The notes: generated by a model from the letters alone, not told the origin. Shown: positions 9,601 to 20,425, numbered from the stretch's first letter. The stretch is DNA of 64,000 bases from Arion vulgaris (GCA_020796225.1 CM036771.1:25003176-25067175); one strand, 5' to 3'. Translations and numbers: made by a program.

Positions 9601-9984
9601 TTTGTAAACAATTAGTCAGTTTTGTAAAAAAGTTAGTTTATTTGTTAAGTTGGGGTTTCAAGCCTCTTTAATGCACGTCCTTTCAACCTAAAGCGAACAT
9701 TTTATTGTTTAGATCAGATCGTGTAGGTCAACAAACATGACAAATAAGAATTAACTCCTTTGGAATAATCCATTTTTGTAAAACTCACTAGCCTAAAGCA
9801 ACAACACTCGACATAAAAGTACGCGGACCTCTGTGTAAGCTACAAAGGACAGTAAAGTTTATACTAGAGACAACATTGAATATATATAGACAATATTTCA
9901 AGCGAATGAAAGGAAGGAAGTAACAATTCTCTTCTGATTGCTTGTTATATACATAAGTTTATTAGCAACTAGGTCTGAAAATAC
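9601..9984. other. Unassigned
   Basis: AT-rich, no open frame, no repeats of note. It lies between the RNase H LINE and LINE-H; it may hold decayed 3'UTR of the former. Confidence 0.4.
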
Positions 9985-10672
9985 ATTGGGAAACGACCAA
10001 GGTCATGAAAATAAATGCAGTAAATGTAAACCAGTTTATGCTGGAGGAAACAGCTCTACACGATGTAGAATCATACACATACCTTGGTAGCAACATAGAC
10101 ACAGAAGGAGGAACAAACAAAGATGTCAAGATAAGAATACAAAACGCAAGGGGAAACCTAGTTGCATTGAGTAAGATATGGAAGTCAAAAGAAGATGAAA
10201 ATCAATACATAGCTACAAATTGTTCAATCAAATATGAAGTCAATGGCTCGTAAACACGGACGCCAACAAAAGAAACCACTAGAAAACGACGTACCTTCAT
10301 AAAGTGTTATTTAGGTAGAATAGAGGGACTGAGATGAGATGAGATGATAAGAATACGAACAAGCAACTCAGAGAAAGAACTAAACAGATACCAGTGGAGA
10401 AAGAGCTAAGGAAGAGACGATGGCGATGGATAGGACATACATTGAGAAGACCGACTGGAGGTATTGCAAGGCAGGGACTGTTTGAAACCCACAGGGAAAG
10501 AGGAGTAAGGGAAGGCCTAGATAGACATGGAGAAGAGAGTTGGAGGCTGATATTAAAAGGACAGGTAAAACATGGAAAGAAGGCATGGCAGGAGAGAGGA
10601 AGTGCGTGAAGACGTTTGTTGAAGACCTGTGCTCCGTTGGGAGTTGGAATGTGAAGAAGAAGAAGAAGATAT
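9985..10672 (+). mobile_element. LINE-H RT end and C-terminus
   Basis: The frame at 10005 gives MLEETALHDVESYTYLGSNI, then DTEGGTNKDVKIRIQNARGN: the YLGS.I...G.....I..RI..A block just after the RT domain in RTE-like LINEs. After frameshifts, 10394-10609 gives [20 protein letters not shown] and then [10 protein letters not shown]. It ends at a gaagaagaagaagatat tail (10655-10672). Other copies: 22828-23110 and 40885-41635. Confidence 0.8.
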
Positions 10673-11227
10673 ATGTTTATTACTTTCTTTATCCATTGAC
10701 TTTGGGAAAACTCTTCTATAACATTTGTACCCAAAAGCACGTGTGTGTTTCCATGTGATTTGTTAAGTCTAAGTCTGATAGCCTTATAGTACCACTGGGA
10801 ATATACATACTTTTAATACTGGGACTGTTCTTGCCTCGTCTGTTCCATCAAGATTTAGCTTGCTTTCGATTTGATAGTTTTTGTTTGATCTTTTAATTTC
10901 TGTTATCACAACAATGGGTTAGAAACATTAGCAAAATAAATTCCATTAAAACGTAAGTTAGAATAGCAGAAACGATAGGGAACACCATATACAACGCCCA
11001 CTCGAGAGCACTTTCCAGAACTCTTCGCATACCTGACCTGGAAAGTAACTAGACAAATAGACATTAGATAGAATAGAGAGAGGATGCAAACTAAGTTTGT
11101 CTAGTGTGTTTTGATATGCAGAGAATTGAAATTATCAGCTCACAAATGGTACAACTTCATTTTTTCTTATATACTTCTATGCTTTAATGTCTGATGCAAA
11201 ACGTAATAAAAAACGTATACCTTTTTA
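10673..11227. other. Unassigned
   Basis: AT-rich sequence with no supported coding frame, tRNA-like head or repeat-family match. Confidence 0.4.
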
Positions 11228-11418
11228 AACTTCAATAAGCCATAACTCGGTAAAGAAAGCACATAAACTTCAATAAGCCATAACTCGGTAAAGAAATCAC
11301 ATAAACTTCAATAAGCCATATCTCGGTAAAGAAAGCACATAAACTTCAATAAGCCATAACTCGGTAAAGAAAGCACATACACTTCAATAAGCCATATCTC
11401 GTAAGAAAGCACATAAAA
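11228..11418. repeat. 38-bp minisatellite, 5 copies
   Basis: The unit begins aacttcaataagccataact and ends aaagcacata. Copies alternate between ccataactcgg and ccatatctcgg. The last copy has lost bases. A poly-A run follows at 11435. Confidence 0.92.
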
Positions 11419-11544
11419 ACTGAAAGCAGCATTAAAAAAAAAAAAGTTATGCGTGGGAAAAGTCAAATTTTATCACTTAATAGCAAAAACATTCTCAAAT
11501 TTTACTGTGACACACAAACTGGCTGAACAGAAAGAACTCAAAAT

Positions 11545-11825
11545 CAAAGAAAACTGACTGATGCTACAAATAAGAAAGATACAATAGAGATATTTTGGAC
11601 ATATAAAAAGACATGACGAGCTGGAGAAGACCATCATGGAAGGAGGCATACCGGCAAGGAGAAGAAGACCACGGAGAAGATGGATTCAGGATGTAACTGG
11701 TGGTTTTAACATGACGGCTGCAGAGGCGGGACATCAGGCCTATGAGAGAGAAATTCCGGAGGACTGTTAGGGTTGCAAAAATATGCCCAGGACAAGCTAT
11801 TTGATGATGACGATGACACACAAAC
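11545..11825 (+). mobile_element. LINE-M C-terminus and 3' end
   Basis: Translation reads YFGHIKRHDELEKTIMEGGI, then PARRRRPRRRWIQDVT and QAYEREIPEDC. The FGHI.RHD..E..I.EG....RRRRPR.RW..D block is the C-terminus of an RTE-like LINE. The 3' end ggacaagctatttgatgatg plus a gatgatgacgatga tail recurs at 21285 and 37503. Confidence 0.78.
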
Positions 11826-12934
11826 AATCAGTATTATAATGAACTGGCTAATTAACCCGTCTTTGCACGGGTGAAAGTTGTTATTAATCCTTGATGAGGA
11901 ATTGGGTAAGCAGTTTCAAGAGATGTCATCTAAAAACATGAATTGTATTTCGGATATTTTTTAAGAAGTTGGTTGAATCACTATATCGTCTATAAACGAT
12001 GGAATGGTTCGGGTGGTTCTTGTAATGCTTTCCGTCTAATCAAAGTAGCATCTTCACTTCCTCCAGCTCTGGTAATTGTCATTCATGATATGTTAGCTTC
12101 ACGTAGAATCCAGGCAGCATCATCGTTTTCTTCAACTCTTATGATTCCTGTCTAATCAAAGTAGCGTTTTCACTTTCTTCAGCTCTGGTAAGTGACGCAA
12201 GAGCGGGCGGTATGGCTAACGTCTGAATTCACAGCGGGCAATCTCAAAGAAGATGTCAATGTCTAATAAGTGAGGAGACATAATCAATTTGGCAGTGACC
12301 ACCTGGTCAATTTAGTGAGTATATCCATTTGATTTCTGTAAATGTGACCTTTCTTCAGGTCGAAAACTTGGTAATACCGTAAAATAATAAATTGAGGCCG
12401 TGTATAACCGGACACGCTTATGCTGTACACACTTTGAGCTTTATATATATAGATTATATATTTCTTATTATATGTAAGTTATATTTTTTGCTTTAAAATA
12501 TACTTTATTCATAACTTTCTTCGCTTACATTTGTGTATGTAAAAATACTTGATTAACATTGTATCTAATATGCAAATGTAATCTTCAATCCGTCATTGGT
12601 TGTGGGAAGGAAGATCCCAGACCATCTGCATAATCTAAATCGTACGCTAACTAGACATAATCCACTGAATTCTGGTTTTATAACTTTGATATTGGCACAA
12701 TCCAGTTGATAGCCAGAAAGAAAGGGAATAGTGGCAAGATGTATCCCAGACACACAGAATATATTGTCTTAAAAAGTATGTGTAAGTTTTTTTTCATGAA
12801 TAACTCTACATTTATGTTCCTTCTAAGATTTATTGATTAGAATAAAAAACTTAGCAGGGATCCTCATAAATCCTCATCAGTTTTTGATCGCTTCTCTGTC
12901 TAGTCTAGAGTCTAGACAATCAAATTTGGGAACT
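11826..12934. other. Unassigned, 1.1 kb
   Basis: No coding frame. 12024-12060 (ttccgtctaatcaaagtagc) recurs imperfectly at 12145-12180, giving a roughly 120-bp direct duplication ending cagctctggtaa. 12440-12520 is very AT-rich. Nothing else recognised. Confidence 0.45.
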
Positions 12935-13248
12935 TTATGGCGTAGCGGTAAGGTGTTCGCCTCTTACTCTAAAGTACTCGGTTTATCTTCTTTTGGAGAG
13001 GATAGGTCTTAATGACGAAGATATTAAGACATTTGACTGTCCTTCTGAAACTTGTGTAATCGAATCTGGATCGAGTCATATATGCAAAGTTTCAATTAGA
13101 TCCAAAGGATTGCTGCTAGAGCTACGGAGTTCGTGATATGTGCAGCACTTGTAGTAAATTGTGTGCCATTTCTACCGACAGGGACGAAGCTGTATGGGGT
13201 CAAATCTGGTGTAAGGAAGTCAATACTTCACCTTTAGATACTTTAGAT
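12935..13248 (+). mobile_element. SINE-A copy, near full length
   Basis: Head atggcgtagcggtaaggtgt (A box) at 12950, with a decayed B box. Body ctacggagttcgtgatatgt at 13118, gtgccatttctaccgacagg at 13162, and tgtaaggaagtcaatacttc at 13210. The 3' end is cut by a hAT insertion at 13249. Confidence 0.75.
13241..13248. repeat. Left target-site duplication of hAT element
   Basis: ctttagat, matched by ctttaaat at 13592-13599 (7 of 8). Eight bases is the standard hAT target-site length. Confidence 0.8.
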
Positions 13249-13591
13249 CAGTTGTTCTTAAACTGTGGGTCGCGACCACTTTAGGGGTCGAACGACCATT
13301 TCACAGGGTCGCCTAAGACCATCGGAAAACACATATTTATCATAATTAGAAATAAATATTTCACAATATATAATTACATTTTGTTTTTGTGACTAATCAC
13401 TATGCTTTAATTATGTTCAATTTGTAACAATGATAATACATCCTGCATATCAGATATTTACATTACGATTTATAACAGTAGCAAAATTACAGTTATGAAT
13501 TAGCTACGACAATAATTTTATGGTTGGGGGTCACCACAACATAAGGAACTATATTAAAGGGTCGCGGTATTAGGAAGTTTGAGAACCACTG
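13249..13591. mobile_element. Non-autonomous hAT transposon, 343 bp
   Basis: Left end cagttgttcttaaactgtgg followed by gtcgcgacc. The right end, reversed, is cagtggttctcaaacttcct with cgcgaccc nearby. These are imperfect terminal inverted repeats of the widespread hAT type beginning CAGTGGTTCTCAA. Interior AT-rich, no transposase. Flanked by an 8-bp duplication with one mismatch. It landed at the 3' end of a SINE-A copy. Confidence 0.9.
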
Positions 13592-13599
13592 CTTTAAAT

Positions 13600-14035
13600 T
13601 GTTATTCTGCTGTAATATGTATTATCTAGTAATGATAGACCGCATATTTGGGCAGTGCTAGCAAAGGCTTTGAGACTACTTAGAAGTGTTCGTCTTCAGG
13701 TCTAGGTGATGTACGGACATCTACAAATCTGAGGTGGTCAGACCAGACTAGATCTGGAGACAACCGTGGGTAGGCTGCGGTGATACTAAGTAAATTGACG
13801 TTTAAGGAAAAAGACACGTGTTTATAGTATCACATAAGTCAGCAAAAATATAATCAAATATAAAACTAACAACAATCCCACGTTTCGATAATGGATCATC
13901 TTTATCAAGAAGACACATAGATAGAATACATACTAAATACATTAAAACATAGATATTAATAAGAAGGATGACTGGATCTAGAAGATGAACGCTGAAATAA
14001 ATAAAGGTAGTGGTTCAGTTCAGTGCCTGGCACTT
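13600..14035. other. Unassigned
   Basis: No frame or family match. 13750-13780 (agatctggagacaaccgtgg) resembles the repeated acaaccgtctcc motif at 4119/4212 over only a few bases; I do not consider it meaningful. Confidence 0.4.
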
Positions 14036-14215
14036 TTCTTCTTCTTCTTCTTTGCGTTCGCTCTTTACGACCAATTTAATCACTCTCTGTGATATGTTTG
14101 ATCTTTACCAAGAACGTTACACGTTGCACATTGGTTTGGTAGGCCCCTAAACACATAGACTTCTACATGTTTTGGACATGTGCATCCGATTTCAGCCTCT
14201 GACACTTTTGTTTTC
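14036..14215 (-). mobile_element. SINE-D copy
   Basis: The + strand cttcttcttcttctttgcgt, then acacgttgcacattggtttg, then catgtgcatccgatttcagc is the inverse of 49930-50095. It holds the 3' two thirds, including the (GAA)n tail; the 5' head is missing. Confidence 0.78.
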
Positions 14216-14609
14216 CCCGAAATACTCAAATACTTATTTAATGTCTATTTATTTACCATTTATCTCGGTGGTTTCCCTTGAATTCTGAGACATCTATATT
14301 CACGTCCAATTATTATTGACTCAATCAGACACAAGAAGTTATGCGTGGTAAATAATCTGAAAACTGCACGAGATATCAGCTTAATAAGCTAACTCTACCA
14401 GAATAATGTCTCATACATAATCTGAACCAGTTGAAGTTAATGCTGGACAATGAATCTAAAATACCATAGACTTGATGTTTCATAATGAATCTAAATTGTA
14501 GATACATAGTAATGTCTATATAGTCGTTTTTATAAAGCTGCGTTCAAAATACTAAGAATTTTGGAAATTGAATATAATAGATGTGACCACCCCAAATATA
14601 CACGGATAT

Positions 14610-15085
14610 AACACAACAGAAAGTTGGCACAGAACCTTGCTTTAATTACATTGAGAAACAAAGAAAGAAGTGCTTTGGCCACTTAATAAGAGTGTACCTA
14701 AACTTCACAGTATACAGTCTTCTAAAATAGAACGTCATGAAAAAGGCGAGAGGAAGACTACGAAAAGATGGTTAGATAGCATAGCAGAATCCTGCCAAAG
14801 AGCAATAATAGCAATCACCCAAGCCACCAGAACAGCACAAGACAAACGAAAACCACGACAGGGAACAACCGTAGCAGTTTGACGACATGGGCAACAACCG
14901 TAGCAGGACGACACTGGCAACAACCGGTAGCAGTTTGACGACACTGGGCAACAACCCGATAGCAGTGTGACGACACTGGGCAACAACCCGGTAGCAGTGT
15001 GACGACACTGGGCAACAACCCGGTCAGTGGACGACACTGGGCAACAACCCGGTAGCAGTGTGACGACAAAAGAAGAAGAAAAGAA
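14610..15085 (+). mobile_element. LINE-E 3' end with array in 3'UTR
   Basis: Starts gaaagttggcacagaacctt. Conceptual peptides: KCFGHLIRV-type, then KRWLDSIAESCQRAIIAITQ and ATRTAQDKRKPRQGTT. It ends in agaagaagaaaagaac (15070). Between the stop and the tail the 3'UTR piece is amplified (14865-15072). Minus-strand frames here are the array read backwards. Confidence 0.8.
14865..15072. repeat. About 32-bp array in LINE-E 3'UTR, 6-7 copies
   Basis: Unit of the type actgggcaacaacccggtag plus cagtgtgacgac. Copy lengths vary by deletion (23-32 bp). A single copy of the same piece is the normal LINE-E 3' end at 21130-21160, and a doubled piece is at 2310-2370, so a one-, two- and six-copy series exists within this window. 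Confidence 0.88.
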
Positions 15086-15304
15086 CACAACAAATACGAC
15101 TCATCTGACCCTGGAACGCAAATTACAGCTCCCACCCCTACACTTAATGGCAAAAGAGGTCAATGGTTTCCATGTTCCAACTAGGGAAAGATAATAAAAA
15201 AAACAATAATATCTAATTAATAATATAAAGTAACAGACGTAATACTCACTAATAGTTTATCTGACACAGTAGAATTAAAAACTGTTATTTAAAACACGAT
15301 ATGA

Positions 15305-15932
15305 AACACTTCTTTTTCTTCACCCTTCGACCCTAGGGAAACATAGGTCCGCAACCAAGGCCTTCCAAGCCCGCCTATACAAGGCCATCCTTTCCAGATC
15401 TCTCCATTCTCTCCCCATTTTCATGCATTTCGTCTTCAACTCCCGTCTCCAGGTGTTCCTGGGTCTTTCCTTATCTATTACCCTGGGGGCGCCATTGGAG
15501 AACCTGTCTTGTTATGCTGCTAGTCTAGTGTGTTCTGCATTTTCTATCTGGTTTAGCCCAGTCCTAGAATGGCCAGTCTATGTGTCCTCATTTCCTGTGC
15601 CACCAGTGCTGTCTTCCCAGTTTCGAATATCGTTCGGACATTCCAGGTGCTAATCCTGGAGGTCTTCCGGGTTGAAATAAGGTGAGTAGGCAGTCCGATT
15701 TCCTTTAGAATTTCACCGGGTCGCTTCATGAGTAACTCCTTGTTGGGTCCTTCTTCTTCCTCGGGTAGCGAGCTATGCATTTCCCTGGTTGTGTTTTCTG
15801 TAGCCATCTAGTGTTTTTTTACTGGGTGAGGTAGCTAGCCTCACGTCCAACCTCCTCAGTAGTCTCTTGCGTGGCAGGTAACAGTGGTAGTATTCCTTAC
15901 GCATCAATTTGGGTCCCGGTAACCACTCGGGC
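15305..15932 (-). mobile_element. LINE-L, internally deleted: 5'UTR + endonuclease start + 3' end
   Basis: On the minus strand from 15932: cgcccgagtggttaccggga, the 5' module gctagctacctcacccagta, then a frame from 15807 reading LLMKRPGEILKEIGLPTHLI and STRKTSRISTWNVRTIFETG, VAQEMRTHRLAILGL. The STWNVRT and L.I.GL segments are the start of an APE-type LINE endonuclease. The frame then breaks. The sequence passes to a C-terminal/3'UTR piece (gacgggagttgaagacgaaa ... gtataggcgggcttggaagg). All of the RT domain is missing. Compare 29990-30358. Confidence 0.72.
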
Positions 15933-15934
15933 GA

Positions 15935-16215
15935 TATGAAACAGTAATGACAATAACAATAATAATAGCCGTTCATAACAAGCGATGATGACAACAGCAT
16001 CATACGTGTGCCGATGCACCTCTCTGGTGGGTGCGGAGGTAATGGTAGAGTTCAATCCTAGTACACAACCAGCTACCACAGATGGGGCATACATGATCAA
16101 GGCTAGACAAGTGGGTGTTATGTGTTATGTCTTTTCGCGATGCTCGTTCTCAATGGCACGACGATTCTCAGTTATGCGAGTTCTCTTTGTTTTGTCACAG
16201 CGCCCAAATTTGAGC
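15935..16215 (-). mobile_element. LINE C-terminal zinc-finger end
   Basis: The minus frame reads HVCPICGSWLCTRIELYHYL then RTHQRG: a C2H2 finger (CPIC ... H....H). Upstream is a basic stretch with RRAIENEHREK. This arrangement closes many invertebrate LINE polyproteins. A gatgatgacaa-type 3' tail follows. The 3' end lies directly next to the LINE-L 5' end at 15932. Confidence 0.68.
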
Positions 16216-16410
16216 AAGGGATTTCCGGGACGTGGTGTCTATATCGAAGCATTTAAGAGAAACTTTCAAAGTGCCTTTAATGGGTTTTTTTTTCTGTCCA
16301 CCAACTGAACAACAACTGAACGTCTGCCCCATTCAAGCTCTCCATTCATCGACTATTTTTGGGAAGAGTATGAAACACTAGAACTCTGCCAATGCCGGTT
16401 CCAAGCCCGG
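16216..16410. other. Unassigned
   Basis: No recognisable element. It precedes the LINE-G derivative and could hold its 5'UTR. Confidence 0.4.
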
Positions 16411-17110
16411 ATGAAAAAGGAGGACATGTGCGTGAGGCCAGCTACCTCATCACAAGAAATTGAAAGAGCTACAGAAACTTGCAAGAAAGGACGTCATACC
16501 GGTAAACCGACCAGCCAGGTGGTGTGCGGTGCACCTAGTGCATTATTGACGGTTGCTGATGAAAGCCGCTTTGCGGAAGTCAGCAACCCGACTCGTACAT
16601 TACTTGGCTCTAAAACGCACACTAAAATTGGATTTTGGAATATGAGAACTATGGCCACGGCTACAAAATCAGTCCAAATTGCAGAAGAAATGAAGAGATA
16701 CGAGCTGGACATACTGGGGTTAAGTGAGGTGAGATGGCCTGGAACTGATAGAAGAATAGTTAGTGGATTAACCTTCATAGAATTCAAGAGAAGTGATTAA
16801 ATCAGAGACATGTCTGGTCAACCACTAGTGACAACTGTTATAAGAAAGAGAAGATGGAGATATATTGGACACACCTTGAGGAGAAATGATCAACGAATAT
16901 CAAAGCAGGCATTGAAGTGGGATGCAACAGGTTCAAGAAAGAGAGGTCGACCTAAGGAGACCCTGAAACGAACTTTGCTGAGAGAGGCAGGAAATATCGG
17001 TCTCAGTTCCATGGAGGAGATTGAGCGAGTTGCCCAGGATAGAGCGGGGGTATGGAGAAATTGCTTGCAGGCCCGATGTAACGTATAACGGTACGAGAGG
17101 AATTATTATT
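16411..17110 (+). mobile_element. LINE-G internal-deletion derivative: endonuclease start fused to C-terminus
   Basis: The frame 16411-16800 (129 codons) reads ...THTKIGFWNMRTMATATKSV, QIAEEMKRYELDILGLSEVR and WPGTDRRIVSGLTF: the first block of an APE endonuclease (FWNMRT, D.LGL.E.RW). At about 16783 it passes into EFKRSD and a stop, then MSGQPLVTTVIRKRRWRYIG, HTLRRND and GSRKRGRPKETLKRTLL, the LINE-G C-terminus. The remaining endonuclease, all RT and thumb are missing. 3' end ggtacgagaggaattattat with (ATT)n. The second half recurs at 47497-47965. Confidence 0.8.
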
Positions 17111-17879
17111 ATTATGAAACACTAGACAAATGATGTATGGTAACTATCATTGAACATCAGAATGTGTCTCCCCTATTTCTTGTCAAATAAAATCGTCCAT
17201 CTGTTATATTCCCATAGGTTTCATCTACAAACGTCAAATTTGGGTAACATTGTATCTGAAGATTTCCAATTTAGCAACACTGTTAAAAAACACGGAGACT
17301 CTAAGTCTTGATATTGAGAAAATGCCACAGACAATTGTATTTTACAACGCGTCGTTAATTATAAAAAAAAGAAGGCATACTGAGAGGCCAGATCACTCTG
17401 TTATTGACATAACAGAAGAAAATGTCGATCTAGTGAAGACATACACACTGTCACTGGCTAGATAATTTGTACAAAGGTTCTCTATTTGTCATAGTAAATA
17501 GAATGTGTATTCGAGAGACGTGCATGAAGCTGGATGAATCAGATAGCTTTAGACAATATATTTATAATGGTAAATAGAGGCATTGTTGTTTTTGCAAGAC
17601 TTAACTACAATTGATTATGTAAAGCCATTTTCGTGTTATCTTGGAAGTGGTAAATATGGACTGGGTGGTTATTCTTGTAAATTAACCATTTCGCCTCTCT
17701 GAGCCAATATATTGGCTCGCAGAATTCTTTTAATGTGACGCAATCCCATTTTACTGGCTAATTAGTATACATTTTTTTTTTTAAAGTGCATCCGGAGGTA
17801 AAACAGAATTACGGCGTGACAGAGTTAAGCCTGTCAATATTTTCTTTGCAGAGCTGGTGCCGTTTACCAGATCTTTCCA
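17111..17879. other. Unassigned, 770 bp
   Basis: No supported frame. 17519-17540 (cgtgcatgaagctggatgaa) is a single relative of the 18391-18637 array unit. 17760-17785 is a T-rich run. Confidence 0.45.
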
Positions 17880-18115
17880 AGAAATTTCATTCAACGGCCT
17901 TTCCAACACCACAGTCATGACATCCATAACATGCCCGCTTATTATTTAAAATATTTCGTTGAGCATAGGGCCTCATCAGGTGACATCCACCTCCACCCGG
18001 CCTCTGTGTTTTCTTTATAGCTTCCCAGGATATTCCTGCATCCTTTAGCTCCAATAGAAGGCTACTGCTCAATATCTGTTTGGAGCGTACTCGTCTCCGT
18101 TTCCTTTACGAGTTC
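17880..18115 (-). mobile_element. Degenerate LINE C-terminus
   Basis: The minus frame gives LLLELKDAGISWEAIKKTQ; another frame gives DEALCSTKYF. The SWEAIKKT ... LCST layout is that of a LINE C-terminal block (compare SWKTIKKTARGRDEW at 5290). Frameshifted. Confidence 0.6.
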
Positions 18116-18390
18116 CACTCAGGTGCTTGTATATTTTTTACACTCGACTATGTCTCCGCAAAGGCATGCTTAACTACCATAATTTTCATCTCAACAGTGT
18201 CATCATGAGTTCTGGCTGTCCTTTTGAGGTCTGTATTTGATACTGAAACTATTACCTTGCATGAGACTGGTGGAGGTGACCATTCGTTGCCCAGTGACCT
18301 TCAGAGCTATACCGTTAGGAACATAATACCTGAAATGATCATCTTAGTCAGACCGGTAAGAAGAACCGACTAAATATGCTATAATATCCC

Positions 18391-18637
18391 TCGTCCGTGC
18401 ATGAAGCTGGATGGGGATGTACGATTTTCAACTACACATTCATAATATATTCCTGCGTCCGGCATGAAGCTGATCGATGTACGATATATCAACTACACAT
18501 TCATAATAATATTCCTGCGTCCGGTCATGAAGCTGATGGGATGTACGATATATCAACTACACATTCATAATAATATTCCTGCGTCCGGTGCATGAAGCTG
18601 GATGGGATGTACGATATATCAACTACACATTCATAAC
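18391..18637. repeat. About 60-bp minisatellite, 4 copies
   Basis: Unit: cgtccggtgcatgaagctgg, then atgggatgtacgatatatca, then actacacattcataataata. The middle copies have lost tg and gg. A single outlying half-unit is at 17519. Confidence 0.9.
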
Positions 18638-18750
18638 GAAAACATATGCGCAGTTGCAGCAATATATTTATAACTAAAATAGAGGTTCATAAGTTAATTT
18701 CGCATAAGAGAACAAAAATTTATATGATGAGATTAAATACTAGGTATTGG

Positions 18751-19115
18751 TTATTGGTTATTGGTTACTAAACTGACGTCATTGCACTCCGGGCAGACCC
18801 ATAGGTGCTCAGTCTCCTCCAACAGATATCGAAGAGTATGCATACTGATGGTTCCTGTGGCTCTCTGATTAAACACGCCTCTCATTCTGCCTCTCAAGCA
18901 TCCAGTTCGACTTGAACAACGGGTAACTCCAAACTGCTTAAATCGCTTGATCGATTCAACATCGATTTTAGTGTCCTCATCCAACAGAGAGTCTCGAAGA
19001 GACCGAAGAATATCCCTCTTATCCATCTTCAACTCCCCAACAATCGATGCTGTTGATGCAAGCCTGCCGCTCTCTCATTACCGTAAACACCCGCATGCCC
19101 AGGACAGTATATCCA
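18751..19115 (-). mobile_element. LINE RNase H end and C-terminus
   Basis: The minus strand reads TWIYCPGHAGVYGNERAA (about 19115-19060) then, in the next frame, LASTASIVGELKMDKRDILR, FNQRATGTISMHTLRYLLEE and TEHLWVCPECNDV. W.YCPGHAGV.GNE.A..LA is the RNase H C-terminal block of a LINE. The 93-codon frame 18751-19032 is the polyprotein end, not a host gene. Homologue on the other strand: 24961-25250. Confidence 0.8.
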
Positions 19116-19244
19116 CGTAAGCTGCTGCTAACTAGATAGTTAACTAGATATGTTAACTGGATAGTTCCGATAGCGTCGTGGTTAAGGTATATGCATCGTT
19201 GGTCAGTGGTCCCAGAAACTAATTCTGCAATTAGAGAGGATGTT
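19116..19244. other. Possible weak tRNA-like SINE head
   Basis: ttaactagata is repeated three times, then ccgatagcgtcgtggttaag resembles an A box. No B box of quality follows. Weak. Confidence 0.25.
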
Positions 19245-19680
19245 TTTCCCGACATTCATCATCATCATTATCAGGTGCCGTGCCTACATGTGTAGGCAAT
19301 CATGGATCTCCAAAAATCTCTGGTGTTTGCTTTCATCTCAGATGTTGACGCTCTTCCGTACCATGACGTCGGGCTATCCAAAATTGTCTGTATCTATGCT
19401 CCTGTCTCGTTTCCCCTCGATTTTACCAGTTGTCACAATATGTTCTAAACCTCCATTCCTCATCACATGCCCGAAAAATAATGACTATCTCTTTCTTATA
19501 TTGATGATAATCTTTCTCTATGTCTTGATCTCACTCAACACCTCAACATTAGTGATTTTAGCAGTCAATGGGATTCTCATCATTCTTTTCAGACTTCATT
19601 TCCGACAGTCTATTCTATTCTATTCACTAATCCTGTTTTTCTTTCGGCGTCATATCGAAAAATGAGACATCTGAAGCGAG
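19245..19680 (-). mobile_element. RTE-like LINE C-terminus and 3' end
   Basis: The minus strand reads FFGHVMRNGGLEHIVTTGKI then EGKRDRS, followed by cccgacgtcatggta and a tgataatgatgatgatg tail. It parallels FFGHIMRREGLEHLVTTGKI at 46275. Upstream parts are frameshifted. Confidence 0.72.
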
Positions 19681-19955
19681 CCTCTCTATGCACCTTGTCT
19701 TTCTTTCTCTTCTTCAATCCTGATTAGCCTCACAGCTTTATGGGAAGAAGATTTTTCTAGCACGAGCTTTTGTGTGTGCTTCATCAATAGTGACTTACAT
19801 CGCCTCTATTATCTCTGAGGTCCACCTTTTGCATGGACCTCAAGAGAAAGACTTGAAAGTAACGAGTAACCATATCGCTCATCGTGTGTTGTTGGTCAAA
19901 GGAAAATACCTGGCTTACACTTTATTCCTTAACTTACTTCATAGTGTTATCAACA
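19681..19955. other. Unassigned
   Basis: No recognisable element or frame. Confidence 0.35.
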
Positions 19956-19959
19956 AAAG

Positions 19960-20040
19960 CAGAAAATACAAAGTCAACAACATCATCATTAGAAAGAAAG
20001 TTGGCACAGAACTTTGCTTGAATTACATTGACGAAACACG
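19960..20040 (+). mobile_element. LINE-E fragment
   Basis: Translation SRKYKVNNIIIRKKVGTELC then LNYIDETRKN. Same block as 1395 and 14610. It is cut off at about 20040 by the Penelope-like fragment. Confidence 0.65.
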
Positions 20041-20420
20041 TAAAAACTAAGCACTGTAGTTTTACAAAATACAAAAACAATGACAATACACAGCAACATT
20101 TCAACCAAAAGGCCTTTATCAAGTAAAGAATACAACAAAAGTGAAGAATTTCACTTATTTCACAGTACACTACATATAGAATCAGACATTTCTAACGGCC
20201 GTAAAATGCACATCGTGACTAAAACAAACAACGAAATAAATGCAAAACACTGAAGTGGAAAAAGAAGATAAACAATAAAATATTTATAACATAAATACAT
20301 TTAACATATACACATATAGAATATGGACATGAGAAGAAAAGTATTAAGAAGCATAGGAATGTAGTACATTGTGTCCATGAGGTCGAAAGTACTATATAAC
20401 GATACAAAACGATTCTTTTA
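20041..20420 (-). mobile_element. Penelope-like element 3' end, truncated
   Basis: cacgtaaaaactaagcactg, then ctgtagttttacaaaataca, then ggcctttatcaagtaaagaa match the terminal sequence of element 1 (26058-26160), in the same orientation as its left arm. Homology continues through the 3'UTR and stops near 20420, where the end of the endonuclease frame would begin. A 5'-truncated third copy. Confidence 0.82.
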
Positions 20421-20425
20421 GACCA

